This document shows, in pieces, positions 1 to 10,332 of a stretch of DNA of 64,000 bases (positions within the stretch are counted from its first letter, which is position 1; every line of letters begins with the position of its first letter). The stretch is from positions 48,196,830-48,260,829 of the forward strand of contig NC_092344.1 in the NCBI RefSeq assembly GCF_963676685.1. The letters are read 5' to 3'. Made by a program: the position numbers and the translations under genes. The stretch is from Mytilus edulis. Lineage: Eukaryota; Mollusca; Bivalvia; Mytilida; Mytilidae. The notes beneath the pieces are model-generated. The model searched no databases, had not been told where the DNA came from, and saw nothing but the letters and a program-made list of their open reading frames with translations.

Positions 1-600
1 CCATAATTTTGCAGGATAATAAAGAATGACACGGACAGTATGACTTTGATCAATATACGAATATTTACAGTATGTAGGATCCTAAGTTATTATAAGTGTC
101 TGGCAATATTGGGTTATGTTAACATCTGTACGATGATCTTAAAAAAAAACTTTTATATTACGATTGTTTGCATCAGTTTTGAATATTTGATTCTTCGGCT
201 CACAAAAAGAAAGGAATGAACCATCGAGTTTTTTTTATGTAATTCAAAACAACCCTTTGTTAATTCGTCCAAAGTTAAATTATGTAATTTAATTGCCTGA
301 AGTTAGACATTTTTTCAAATGCCTCCCTATCTGAAATAAAATATAAATAGTTGAGGAAGGTATATGCCAAATTTCATGCTTGTAGCAGAATGTGCACATT
401 TTTTTACAAAGCCGCCGTACTATTATTTGGAATTAGGAATGCCAAGTTCAAGACGAAGATATAATTTGAATGGTCATTTAAACGATTGATTATGTATAAG
501 TTGATTTTATAAAACATTTAAATGGGTTGCACATTTTGTATCTTAATATATGTGATTTGTTTTCCAATGAGACTGACATACCTTTTCCGAATCATTTTAG
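1..600 (+). other. Intron of the SLCO-type gene (no exon seen)
   Basis: AT-rich sequence without a convincing coding exon. It ends in a pyrimidine-containing acceptor (ATCATTTTAG, last base 600) directly before the transporter exon, so it is read as the last intron of the gene that enters from the left edge. Short open frames here have no recognisable content. Confidence 0.5.
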
Positions 601-890
601 CATTCATTCCTGCACCCATTGTGTTTGGAAAGATGATAGACACGTCTTGCATCCTATGGAATTCTGATAGCAGTAGGAAGGGGTCATGCTCGTTATACAA
701 CATAGCAGAACTCCGAATTGGTATGTTTGGAACTGTTCTGATTTACAAAGCAGCTGCACTAATTTTTATGTTACTGGCCTTATGGAAAGTTTGGAACATT
801 ACGGATTGGGAGGATCTCAGGAAAAAGAAAACGGATCACATGACAATGAATGGCGATGCAGAGAAAGCTGTCAGAAAGGAACATAAATGA
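601..890 (+). CDS. Terminal exon of an organic anion transporter (SLCO/OATP family), partial
   Basis: This is the last coding exon of a multipass plasma-membrane transporter; the rest of the gene lies left of the window. The frame carries the SLCO-type segment FIPAPIVFGKMIDTSC, then an ILW..GSC..YNI..LR stretch (end of the extracellular part after TM11), a hydrophobic helix of about 24 residues (final TM helix), and a charged cytoplasmic tail ending in KEHK. The exon start is placed at the AG at 599-600, because the family similarity begins there and the open frame upstream (522-600) is intronic. The exon starts inside a codon (two bases complete a split codon). A polyadenylation signal AATAAA follows at 919-924. 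OATPs carry bile acids, steroid conjugates and other amphipathic anions; the substrate here is unknown. No frameshift or stop is seen, so the gene may be functional. Confidence 0.85.
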
Positions 891-918
891 TATGTGTTTT
901 GCTGAAACGAATTTTAAA

Positions 919-924
919 AATAAA
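919..924 (+). terminator. Polyadenylation signal AATAAA of the SLCO-type gene
   Basis: A canonical AATAAA lies 29 bases after the stop codon of the transporter exon, and a hAT-like element begins at 948 just beyond it. Confidence 0.6.
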
Positions 925-947
925 ACCAGTCAGTTTTATGTAAAATG

Positions 948-2253
948 TAGTGTTGTCAAATCGTACAGTTTGGACTAACCGGTTACTCAGATAATCGTTC
1001 GACCGATTAACCGGTTAACCGGTAGTTTATGTTGATGTTTGAATAACTTATCTATAGTACCCTACAAATGTACGTTTATATAATACGATGCATTGAAGTT
1101 TGTCCTTTAATATTATTAGACTTGTCTGTGAGTATTCCTGGCATAGTTTGGCCTTTAATAACCCAGTGATAGACCGTATCTACTATGGCGTGTGTAATAA
1201 CTTAAGATTGAAACATAAAAAAAACATTCTTGATCTGGTCTATTTGAAAATGTCTGAAACCGATGATTCTTTCATTTTCTCTTCGTGATTCAGACAATAA
1301 TATGAAGTGTTTCTTTTTGGTTTATGATCAGTCGTGTAAATGTCGCACCATTAAATAAACATCAATTACATTCACCTTAAGGATGTACTTAGGTGAGGTT
1401 AGGTAAAAATTAAGAAATTAAGAAATTAAAATTGATACTATAAGCTGGTAGAACATCAATTAAGGATAAAGATAAGCTAAACATATGGATAGATCATGGA
1501 CCTCCTTTTCGAGATATTTGAGATTTAAAATATGGCGGGAAAAGGCTGACTCGGATTTTACCTTATATTTGCATTGGTGGTATTTGGGTCTCAAAACAAA
1601 AGAAAGAAAATCAAGAATCTTCTAAAATTTTGGTAAATGATTTTTAATGAGCTATTTAGTCTTATATAAAAAAAAAATGGGTGTTATGGGGCAACATATT
1701 TTACATTGTATTGTATGGAGAAACACCAAGGAGTCCGAACATTTGACACAAATTCTAAAAACTCACCTAAGTACATCCTTAATCTGTATAGAACAGTTTT
1801 TGAGTTGGTTTTTCGTGTAAAGCCTTGGTGATACATAAAGGAGGTTGCACATGCAGATGTAAGTCTACACAATATTATATCAAAATTAAATAATGAAGTA
1901 ATTCTTAAAATTTAACCGGATTACTGATTTGAAGTAACTGGGTTTAAAAAAATATGTATACTAATTATGTTTACTTAAGATCTTTCCCCGAGCTAATTGA
2001 CAGGTTGTCTAAGTTCTAAATAATGTTATGTGTTTTGGATTAACAAAAGCAATCAATATACTGGACAATTGATCTGTCAAATTAATTACCACGACGATAA
2101 TTTCAAAATAGAATAAAATTATTTAATGATTTCAATACACATTTATATCAAATCTATCAAAATTGGGGAAAAAGCCGGTTAACCGGTTAGCGTTTTTTGG
2201 TATTTGATATTCAGTCCTTCCGACGGTTACCCGTTTAACCGTTGACAACACTA
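948..2253. mobile_element. hAT-like non-autonomous DNA transposon (1.3 kb)
   Basis: Both ends carry the inverted repeat TAGTGTTGTCAA (left 948-959; right end CACTA at 2249-2253). This matches the YARNG-type termini known for hAT elements. The flanks are a 7/8 match for an 8-bp target duplication: GTAAAATG at 940-947 and GTTAAATG at 2254-2261. Subterminal regions are rich in the palindrome ACCGGTTAACCGGT in both orientations. No transposase frame is visible; the interior is disturbed by a second element (1381-1778). Confidence 0.7.
1381..1778. mobile_element. TTAA-flanked MITE nested in the hAT-like element
   Basis: A perfect 17-bp inverted repeat (GGATGTACTTAGGTGAG at 1381-1397, its complement at 1762-1778) is flanked by TTAA on both sides (1377-1380 and 1779-1782). 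TTAA duplication is typical of piggyBac and Kolobok superfamilies; the GG start argues slightly for Kolobok. At 398 bp with no coding content it is a non-autonomous element. Confidence 0.75.
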
Positions 2254-2394
2254 GTTAAATGCATGAATGTGTCGGTGTTTTATCAGGAATTAGGTTGTTC
2301 ATCGCTAACTCTAATGGTTCATCACTAATATGATTTTTAATTATAGTTTTTTGTGTATATTTCGCCATTTTGGTATGACGTCCATTATCACTGA

Positions 2395-2560
2395 ACTAGT
2401 ATACATTTTTGTTTAAGGGGTCAGCTGAAGCAGGGTTCGGGAGTTTCTCACTGCATTGAAGACCCATTGGTGGCTTTCGGCTCTTTGGTCAGGCTCTTGT
2501 CTCTTTAACACATACCCCATTTCCATTCTTCATGATTTTTCTTGGTTTTTTGTTCCCTTC
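2395..2560 (+). repeat. Dispersed repeat, family f (ends near GACACATTCCCC-like motif)
   Basis: The stretch containing CAGCTGAAG...GAAGACCCATTGGTGG...CTCTTTAACACATACCCCATTTCC is shared, with different truncations, with 24,805-24,845, 26,200-26,275, 60,535-60,595 and, on the minus strand, 47,342-47,452. It has no coding content. Variable ends suggest a truncated retroelement 3' region. Confidence 0.5.
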
Positions 2561-2803
2561 ATCTTTGGATAAATAGTGTTAGTTAATAATAGTCCCTATT
2601 TCCCTTTGTATCTTGTTAATTTTTTTACTTTATAAAGTTAAAAAACTTAAAATTTTTGTATATTGGTCATGCTACATTCATTATAATAACCTTGTAAACC
2701 AGTCTTTATAATGACTTTCATGAATCAGATGCGTACATATTTTGTTATTTTCAGATGTTAAGTTCGATTCACTAAAAACTAAAAAACAAATTCACAATGT
2801 TAA

Positions 2804-3491
2804 AGGGGCACTAGCTGTCAAATTCATGTTCACCGATTCTAGTCAAATTCTCATATTTGATTTATAACAATGTAAAACATTTATCCAATTATTAAAAGTC
2901 TCAATAAAACAATTAACAAACAAGACACAAGCATAAAAAATACGTAGCTTCGTTTCGTGTTTATCTGAGACTAGACGCCATCTTATTATTTATCGAGTTG
3001 ACCTCTATGACCATTTAAACGATGTAAACTTAAATACTGATATAAATCGATTAAGCAAACACGTGCTGTTGAATTATTCTAGGTCTATTTAATTCATATT
3101 ACAGATAAAAAATAAATGTTTATCATCGTTTTCATCTGTATTTGAATGTTTATTTGTGGATCGAATCAGTCAATCAAGACTTAGTGACTTCCCTTTTTTC
3201 ACTTTCAATGTTGACATTCTCTTCCTTTAAATACCTATACACATACAATTCACGAGTTATCCATCTCAAGCTAAGGGTTTAAAATAAAGTTAATATAAAT
3301 ACGGATTCAATGAGGTCGAATTATTCAATTGCAAGTGAATAATTCATAATCAATGTTTGTTTGCTTATTTAGACAAAATTGAACCTTATTGGCTACTAAA
3401 AAGAATTTCACTATATGTATTTCTTTACTGATTGAGCCAAAAAAATAAATAATATATTAGGTTTTTCTTATATCTCGTAGCTAGTGCCCCT
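2804..3491. mobile_element. TTAA-flanked MITE-like element (688 bp)
   Basis: Terminal inverted repeats AGGGGCACTAGCT (left 2804-2816) and AGCTAGTGCCCCT (right, ending 3491) are flanked by TTAA at 2800-2803 and 3492-3495. There is no open frame of note. This is a second, unrelated TTAA-type element within 2 kb of the nested one at 1381. Confidence 0.75.
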
Positions 3492-3518
3492 TTAAGGATG
3501 TTGACCTATATGAATAGA

Positions 3519-3765
3519 GTAAAACGAGTATACCGCTGTTCAATAGTCATAAATCGACCAAGCGAAAACAAATCCTGGTCACAAACTAAAACCGAGGAAA
3601 CCAACGGACCAAAGGAAACACTGAATTGCTACAAAAACAAACACCTTCATAAATAGTTCGGACTGTTTGATAACAACTGCTATATTCCAGACTGGTTACA
3701 GGACATTTCAAGAATGTATGATGGGTTGAAACTGGTTGTATGGCTAAGACAAAGACCTAATTCGA
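3519..3765 (+). repeat. Dispersed repeat, family a
   Basis: The pattern ACCGCTGTTCAATAGTCATAA, then CAAACTAAAACCGAGG, CTGCTATATTCCAGACTGG and GGTTGAAACTGG recurs in the same order at 19,080-19,320, 22,075-22,330, 24,985-25,500, 27,290-27,440 and 53,630-53,880. It is non-coding and its superfamily is unknown. Confidence 0.6.
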
Positions 3766-3862
3766 TTTTAAACATTAACAAAAAATAAATATTCGCAAAT
3801 TGTCATGAAAAAAAAATCACGGAAAAGATGGAAAATATGATGACATTCCGAAGAATAAAACA

Positions 3863-4114
3863 ATGTTGAGGCTTATGCAATTAAAGCAACAAAATACAGC
3901 AAACAATAGATGGACGTTCAATTCCGACACTTGGATTTGTATGACTACATTACTCCAAGTTATTGTTTGCAAAAATTTCGATGATACAAATCATTGTGGT
4001 GTGGAGAAGGGACGGGCTCAATACTTCAAAAAATATATTGAATCTCTAATTCATGGACTACCAAAGCCAGTATTTGAGTTATTGGATGAATACCCAATTC
4101 GTTGCAAGGTTTAA
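3863..4114 (+). CDS. Unassigned open reading frame (83 aa), possible exon
   Basis: An ATG-started frame that is open back to 3809 and has ordinary amino-acid composition (three Cys, aromatic residues spread through, ending PIRCKV). I do not recognise it. It lies between repeat family a and the first cysteine-rich peptide gene, on the opposite strand from the latter, and no copy is visible beside the other peptide loci. It could be the last exon of an unidentified gene or a chance frame in AT-rich DNA; no signal peptide or membrane segment is obvious. Confidence 0.2.
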   Translation: MLRLMQLKQQNTANNRWTFNSDTWICMTTLLQVIVCKNFDDTNHCGVEKGRAQYFKKYIESLIHGLPKPVFELLDEYPIRCKV

Positions 4115-4357
4115 ATCAAAAGTCACAAGGTACTTAGTCAGTTATTTCATATTTGTTTATACTTTAAAAAGTTTTTAGGTGTAAGCTTGTTTACCTATAT
4201 ATTTTTTTTATCAAGTTTTGGAAGCATAGTTCAGATAAAAAGCGTAAAAAACCTACAAATCAATTCAAAGTTATAATGCTGGAAAAAATGTATGTCTGTA
4301 CGAATAAACTATACTATATAATGGTGTTGAAAGAGAAGTTATATGGGAAATTACAGA

Positions 4358-4585
4358 TCATGGACATCCATTGTAACAAATCATTTCAGCAGTTGCACAA
4401 TTTCTGTAACAAACATTTTGCATGTTCTGGTTTCTTCGGTCGCTTATATCTCCACTACATCCTCTCCGACAGGCAACAGCCACACTTCCACACATACACG
4501 ATGTATCTTCTTTCACTTTGGTAAAGCCAAGTGACACAACTACCAAACAGGAAATCATAATAAATATCAATATTTGGCGGGTCAT
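4358..4585 (-). CDS. Secreted cysteine-rich peptide, P-type intact copy
   Basis: Predicted 75-residue secreted peptide. The start is taken at M-T-R-Q (4585), which aligns with M-A-R-Q of the paralogues; a frame running back to 4606 begins exactly at a splice acceptor (TTTTTTTTCAG) and is untranslated leader. Residues 1-20 form a hydrophobic signal peptide (ISCLVVVSLG core). The mature part has eight Cys at 30, 32, 39, 43, 59, 63, 70 and 74. The second half has the family signature CYRNC-X6-CYNGC; the first half keeps only three of four helix cysteines (position 28 is Thr, Cys30 is extra). It is the only intact member of the P type: the loci at 16.1, 38.1 and 50.4 kb are its broken relatives. 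Exon 1 is near 6635-6700. Function unknown; defence or toxin-like roles are possible but unproven. Confidence 0.65.
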   Translation of the reverse strand: MTRQILIFIMISCLVVVSLGFTKVKEDTSCMCGSVAVACRRGCSGDISDRRNQNMQNVCYRNCATAEMICYNGCP

Positions 4586-6080
4586 GTTGCCGAAGGTCAC
4601 GTTCAACTGAAAAAAAAAGAAAAATCACACTAATGTGTTTTTTTTATACATGTGTTGGTATTACAGAGACAAACCCAGATATTTCCGTTACAGTTTTTTG
4701 GTTATTGTTATCGTGTTATATTCCGCTCTGTTTGCAAAAAGATATCAGTGCACATGTTAATCAATAGAGAGAACAAGTCAAAATATCCTAGCATATAAAC
4801 AATTGAAGCAATGCAATTTTCTAACTGTTCGATGAGTACCACCAAATATAAATTGTTAATGAAACTATTTTACGTTTGCCTTTCCTTTCATTCTTCTACG
4901 ATATGATGGTGACCCGTGGATCGATACTTCTGCTGTTCACTGAAATGTCGGTGGCTAGCAGTACCGAAGTACTGACATGAACATACGGATTGAAATTTAT
5001 TGTTACAACATTTAGGAATTGATCATGCATTTAACAATATCCCCCTCCTGTAATGCTCTGGTGCGTTGTCCGGCTTTGCGTTAAGCAAATTTTTTATACA
5101 ATTTTTCGGCTATACTTTTCGTCCATTTTGATTGATAAGCTTTTTATTGTTCAAATAAGTTTTGGATCATCAAAATATTTGTTTGCCCTCGGGCAATGAA
5201 TGAATTGATATTTATTGTCGAAATGCAAATCTGGTTCAGAATAATGAGTACCATTAATCTTATTTTTCTTGTTCAGAATATTGCGAAATGGACGTTGCAC
5301 ACACCAAACGCGTATAAAAACATAGAAAACTATTAAGATAAAAAACATAAAACAAATTACAGTTTCCTTTCTTCAAAATGGGTTTGTTTTAGTAGACAAG
5401 AATAAGGTGCAATTTTTTTTTTAAATATTGTATATTAACAGCAGTACACAACGTACAATGTAATGTTCTTTTATGGACAAATATGATAAAGTATTCTAGT
5501 TATAGTTGTAGGTTCCTGTCTGTAATAATTGTGTTGTCGTCAAATTCGGCAATGATCCGACCGTCTGTTCTGTTGTATGCATTGTTTCATGATGTATACT
5601 GGTAATTTTTAAAGCTGACTATACTGTATTAGTTATCATGGTTATCCTTTTTGCTAAAAGAAGTTCAGTACTGTCATTTTTAGAAAGTTTTTTTATAAAT
5701 CATGACAGTACCTAAGTACTGAGAATTGAGTTGAAGGTTGATACCCTTGGGGATCCTGACTGATAGTCATCAAAGCTATCTACCCAGTGCTGTATAAACG
5801 AAACAACACGTTATAATTTAATGCATCCGAACCGCTTTTCTGAGTTAATTTCATAAAATCGTAGTCAAAGCAAAATATTTTAAAGTCAAGAAGGGATAGG
5901 AACTAACAGTTGAAAAGGTTTTTTTTAAATTTTGATTCCGAATTCAAAAATAATGTCTGGCCTTATACACAATAATAGTCATGGTATCTATGATTAGTTT
6001 GATAGCTTAATAAAAGTAAACAAACAAGCAACTAACGGACATCTTTTCAATTAAATCAAATGCAAAATGAAAGGTAAAAA
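4586..6080. other. Intron and flank of the 4.4 kb peptide gene, left part
   Basis: No gene is seen. The acceptor of the peptide gene is at 4607-4608. AT-rich sequence follows, with scattered short motifs (GTACTGACATG-like at 4960 and 5700) but no recognisable exon. By the gene model this is part of an intron of about 2 kb reaching the donor at 6630-6634. Confidence 0.4.
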
Positions 6081-6083
6081 AGG

Positions 6084-6387
6084 AGGGACGAAAGATACCA
6101 AAGGGACGAAAGATACCAAAGGGACAGTCAAACTCATAAATCTAAAACAAACCGACAACGCCATGGCTAAAAATGAAAAAGACAAACAGAAAAACAACAG
6201 TACACATGACACAACATAGAAAACTAAAGAATAAACAACACGAACCCCACCAAAAACTAGGGGTGATCTCAGGTGCTCCGGAAGGGTAAGCATATCCTGC
6301 TCCACATGTGGCACCCGTCGTGTTGCTTATGTGATTACAAATCCGGTAAATAGTCTAATTCGGTAGGTCACATTCATGAAAGGGAAG
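6084..6387 (-). mobile_element. 5'-truncated Penelope-like element, 3' end only
   Basis: On the plus strand it reads GGGACGAAAGATACCAAA (here duplicated in tandem, 6084-6119), GGACAGTCAAACTCATAAA ... ACCCCACCAAAAACTAGGGG ... TCATGAAAGGGAAG. It matches 41,757-42,046, where the same sequence runs directly into the reverse-transcriptase frame of a minus-strand Penelope-like element. It is therefore a 3' fragment truncated just at the end of the RT frame. It lies inside the intron of the 4.4 kb peptide gene. Confidence 0.7.
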
Positions 6388-6629
6388 TAAAGGTTGAGGG
6401 CATCTTAAATAACCCCGCTTGTGTGAGCCAGTTTATAAAAAAATATTTTTACAATTTTCCAGTGAAACATAAAATATATCAAATGTGCCTGATTTATTAA
6501 AATAAGTCCTGTTCCAAATCAAATATTTAATTTGATTCTTCTGCACCTGAAAGGATGGGGATTTTAAAAAGATCTTTCAAGGTCGAAACAGATGAAAATT
6601 CACCTAATAAACCTCTATTTAGTTACATA

Positions 6630-6720
6630 CTTACAAGTTTGAACAAGCTAAGTTGTCAACCAAAACAGCAACATTGAAACACGTTGTTACATTAATTCGC
6701 ACCTATTTTCCCAAGTACCT
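6630..6720 (-). other. Putative non-coding exon 1 and donor of the 4.4 kb peptide gene
   Basis: On the minus strand the conserved sequence GACAACTTAG...AAACTT is followed by the donor GTAAGTATG (complement of 6626-6634). The same arrangement precedes every paralogue. No TATA element is seen at the corresponding upstream position, unlike the genes at 14.2, 36.4, 44.3 and 48.7 kb. The 5' limit is not defined. Confidence 0.5.
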
Positions 6721-8640
6721 TGAACTTTGTCTTGGTTATTTGTGTTTAAATCTTATATTTATGGGTAAACTGTGTTACTAATAGCGAATCTTATTTCCTA
6801 GTTTATCTTCTTGAACTTTGTACTTGATTTACATGTATCAAGAAAAATGATGGGAAAAACGTAGTTGTTGTTTATTTCCTGCAAAAACATTGATTTTGTA
6901 GTATATTGATTTAATAGTGAGTAACACTTGCACGGTTCAAGGTCATCTCCACCATTAGCAGTTAATACTGTTTCTTTTATACAATTACCGATAATTTAAC
7001 ATACAAGTTTGTTATTGTCTTCATATATCTTTGTACGGTTTGTAAATGCTTCGTCCTTTATGAATAAAAAATATGCAATTCGAGACTAACTAGTTACGAT
7101 GCAGGAGTTGGAAGTCCATCGGTCTGTTTGCTCTGCACTAATTCTTTGAGAACTTTCATTTACCATATAGAAACGCGTAGTGACAACCACTGAATTACAG
7201 GCTTCTGACTTGGGACAGGAACATACATACAGAATGAGGCGGGGTCAAACATGTTAGCGTGAATTTAACCATCCCCTAACTTAGGACAATGGTGTAACAG
7301 TACAACATAGGAACGAACTATAAAAATCAGTTGAAAAAGGCTTAACTTATCACATGGATACAAATAGAAATACATCTAACAAAAACACAAGGTGGACGTG
7401 GCCGGTACGGGTACTTGTATTTCCCAAAAACAAAACGACACTAAGAGCTAATCTGAAAGTTACTGACAGCTAGTTCAATTCCACTAAAAACTAATGAAAT
7501 AAATCATGCATATAAGACTTTATTATCAACGTTTAACGTTCGTTTTAGTAAAACAAAACAAGCAAACATAAATACACTAAAAGTTGAGCGAATTTAGGAC
7601 TATCAGATAAATATATTCCTATTAAATTATATATCGAAATATTTGGTCATTTTTATAAATTTACTGTTTACAAAAGTGTGAATTATTCGAAATAATAAGC
7701 ATTTATTAAGCCAAGCTATAGATTATCTTAGCCGTATTTAGCACTAACTTTTTTGAAAATTTACATAAATCTAACAATTTAAGTCCTGTAACTCTAGAAC
7801 TGCGACCTAGAAAATGTCCAAAAAGTATAAGGTAGATAGCTTTCACAGATAAAAAGTGTGAAGTATCGAGAAAGTCATTTCATGCGAACTGGAGTGAGCG
7901 CAAGTTATGTTAAAATTGCCTCAAATATGACGATAAAAGTCCCGCATCTCAACAACAACAAAGCCAAGGATTTTAAAAATCGAATGGGGCTGTACTTATT
8001 ATATATAATCAGAAGGTGCATCAATGTAGAATAATGACTTGAAAGGAGTAGATTCGATAAGGTCCTATTTCTGTCTAAAACAAGATTAATTGACAAGTAC
8101 AAAAATGAATCATAGCTAATACTTTAACAATATAGAATTTTCTTTTTAAAATTTACCTACTTGCACTCTGTCAATAATTTTAAATTTCGACGAAAATTCA
8201 ATGAAAATCGATAAATTTCTGTTGTTTTCTTAGAAAGGAAACATACAGCAAAGGTGTCGACAAAAAAAACTTTCACCATTATCTTGGTATGGCATTTTAC
8301 ATACATGTCAGGCTGACACAAATGTATAGTTTGTCGACGCCCGTGCTTTATGTTATTTAGGCATTGATAAGGCTGAAATCAGTACGATTTTGTCAAATTG
8401 TGCAACAATTTCTGTTTTTGACCTATTTGGGATGTAAAATTCAACGCTTCTGAATAAAACTGGGGAAAATACTTCTATTTAACTTCCTCAGATTTCTTAA
8501 AACATTTTTAATCCTGAAACAATGTTTATACTGAAACATTGAATTCAATACTAGTTGTCATAAGTATAGTGATACAAAGAGATGTCATTATCTAAATGTC
8601 CCTGTTAAAAAAAAGCGATATGAATACATAAAGAGACTTA
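6721..8640. repeat. Upstream region with a copy of dispersed repeat family d (7190-7520)
   Basis: 6721-7080 is related to the sequence upstream of the P-type exon 1 at 20.2-20.5 kb (GGTTCAAGGTCA...ATTAGCAGTTAA). 7190-7520 (GGCTTCTGACTTGGGACAGG ... GGCGGGGTCAAACATG ... GTGTAACAGTACAACATA) is shared with 24,070-24,680 and 58,515-59,110. 7520-8640 has no feature except a short inverted repeat TGTCGACAAA/TTTGTCGACG at 8255-8340. Confidence 0.5.
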
Positions 8641-8945
8641 TCATTAACCATTCAAACGCAAGGAAGCATTAAGCTTGCTGTTATAAAATTTTGGAAATCC
8701 TTCTAAATTATTAAGGGATCAATATATCTCGCTCTTGCAATTATTTGATCTCTGCCTATATTATGCTTATATGCTTTATGAACTGCAAGATTTGATGAGC
8801 TTATCATTTTGGTATTACCTTTGGACATGTCATGTTTTTCCGGCCCTATTCATCACTGAATTGACATTAATTGTCGATATATGCATCTGCTGCAGTACAA
8901 TTGGTACCGTAAATGTTAGTGTAAGGCCATTTTTATCTGATTAGA
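8640..8945. repeat. Left part of duplicated block B (copy 1)
   Basis: TTAAGCTTGCTGTTATAAA ... CTGAATTGACATTAATTGTC ... GATACCGTAAATG-type sequence is shared with 31,255-31,375 plus 35,013-35,160 and with 47,040-47,300. It marks the start of the block that carries the peptide gene at 9.5 kb. It is more diverged than the other two copies are from each other. Confidence 0.55.
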
Positions 8946-8954
8946 TGTATTTAA

Positions 8955-9220
8955 AATAGATATAGGAAGATGTGGTGTGAGTGCCAATGAGACAACTCTC
9001 CATACAAATAACAATTTAAAAAGTAAACCATTATAGGTTAAAGTACGGCCTTCAACACGGAGCTTTGGCTCACACCGAACAACAAGCTATAAAGGGCCCC
9101 AAAATTACTAGTGTAAAACCATTCAAACGGGAAAACCAACGGTCTAATCTATATAAACAAAACGAGAAACGAGAAACACGTATATATTACATAAACAAAA
9201 GACAATTACTGTACATCAGA
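8955..9220 (+). repeat. Dispersed repeat, family b
   Basis: Contains AGTGCCAATGAGACAACTCT, AGTAAACCATTATAGGT, GGCCTTCAACACGGAGC and CAAACGGGAAAACCAACGG. Other copies: 25,825-26,120 (+), 15,382-15,500 (-) and 32,715-32,845 (-). Non-coding; behaves as an insertion in the 15.4 kb copy (absent from paralogous blocks). Confidence 0.6.
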
Positions 9221-9494
9221 TTAGTTTATTCTGCATGTAGAAGGTTTTACCGTCAATTACATGGAAGTCTTTACTAAAAAGGAAATACAAAAACAACAAC
9301 ATCAACATCAACAACAACACACATGAATATTCTCATTCAAAGATATATTTAATGTTATTTTTTTATTTTTTTTACAGATAAAAAGAATCGTATAACAGAA
9401 ATGAAGCGTAACATTTATAAACAAATCATGTTTAAATTCTAATGGAAGAATAAGGGAAAAAAACGTATAAATTATTAATATTGTCATTATATTA

Positions 9495-9740
9495 TTAGAG
9501 GTAAAAGCACCCTCGATAACAACTAAAGTGGGAACGTGCACAACTGCTGTAACAGGTCATTCCCCCGTTACAGTGGTCCCGACAGGCGGATAATCTATCG
9601 TTACATCGATTCAAACACTGTCTTTTCTTGTTCCAGATACTAGTAGTAGTAGTAGTGGTAGTAGACGTAGTAGTAGTAGACCCAAGTGACGCAATCACTA
9701 AACAGGAAATCATAATGCATATCAACATTTGTCGAGCCAT
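9495..9740 (-). CDS. Secreted cysteine-rich peptide, B-type, with Thr-rich spacer
   Basis: Predicted 81-residue secreted peptide. Residues 1-20 are a signal peptide almost identical to those at 35.7 and 48.0 kb. Residues 21-34 are a spacer of Ser and Thr made by an expanded ACT microsatellite (9638-9681), a likely site for O-glycosylation. The mature domain has eight Cys at 42, 46, 53, 57, 63, 67, 74 and 78: CX3C-X6-CX3C-X5-CX3C-X6-CX3C, the cleanest form of the family pattern, with no extra cysteines. On a helical wheel all four Cys of each half fall on one face, predicting two helices joined by four disulfides. The acceptor is at 9762-9763; exon 1 ends at 14,136, so the intron is about 4.4 kb because a 3.6 kb transposon sits in it. 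Function unknown. Confidence 0.7.
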   Translation of the reverse strand: MARQMLICIMISCLVIASLGSTTTTSTTTTTTTSIWNKKRQCLNRCNDRLSACRDHCNGGMTCYSSCARSHFSCYRGCFYL

Positions 9741-10177
9741 ATTTCTTAAGGTTTTGTTAAACTGGAAAATAAAAATAACAAATAATGATAATGTTGTTTT
9801 TTATCTGCGTATTAGTGATAAAGAAGAAAAACAAATTCAACTTACAAATTATTTGATTGCAAAGGCTTTGGCTATTCCTTTTAGTCCTCTCTCAATTTTT
9901 TTTAATAAGCCTTGGATTTTCAAATATTTTGGCCTCGAGCGTCACTAAAGAGATATTGATTGTCGAAAAGGGCATCAGTTGCAAAAAAAATGGTACTTTT
10001 CATGTCATTAAACATACAGAAACAAATACGCGTCAATTTTTATTTAGGTTGCATGTGTGGTATAAACAAGTAAAATTAATTGAAGCATCTGAGATCTCCC
10101 TCGACTTTGGTTGCGAGTTTGTAAAACTATAAACTTACGATAATCGTTCAAATCATCAAAGAAATTCACTCTATCAC

Positions 10178-10332
10178 AAAGGTTCTCAACACCTTAATAA
10201 AGTAATTCGAAAAATTAATCAGAAATAACACGATGTTTTGATTTATATCAATTATATAAATCAAAACATAAAGGTTATTCCTGATTATTTTTTCGAATTA
10301 TTTTATAATTAAAGGCGTTCAGAAACCTTTGG
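10178..10332. repeat. Fold-back (hairpin) element, about 155 bp
   Basis: A long imperfect palindrome: arms share AAAGGTT...AACGCCTT and, further in, GTAATTCGAAAAATTAATCA with its complement and ATGTTTTGATTTATAT with ATATAAATCAAAACAT around a 5-base loop. It would form a stem of about 70 bp. It lies in the intron of the 9.5 kb peptide gene and resembles a foldback MITE. Confidence 0.6.
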
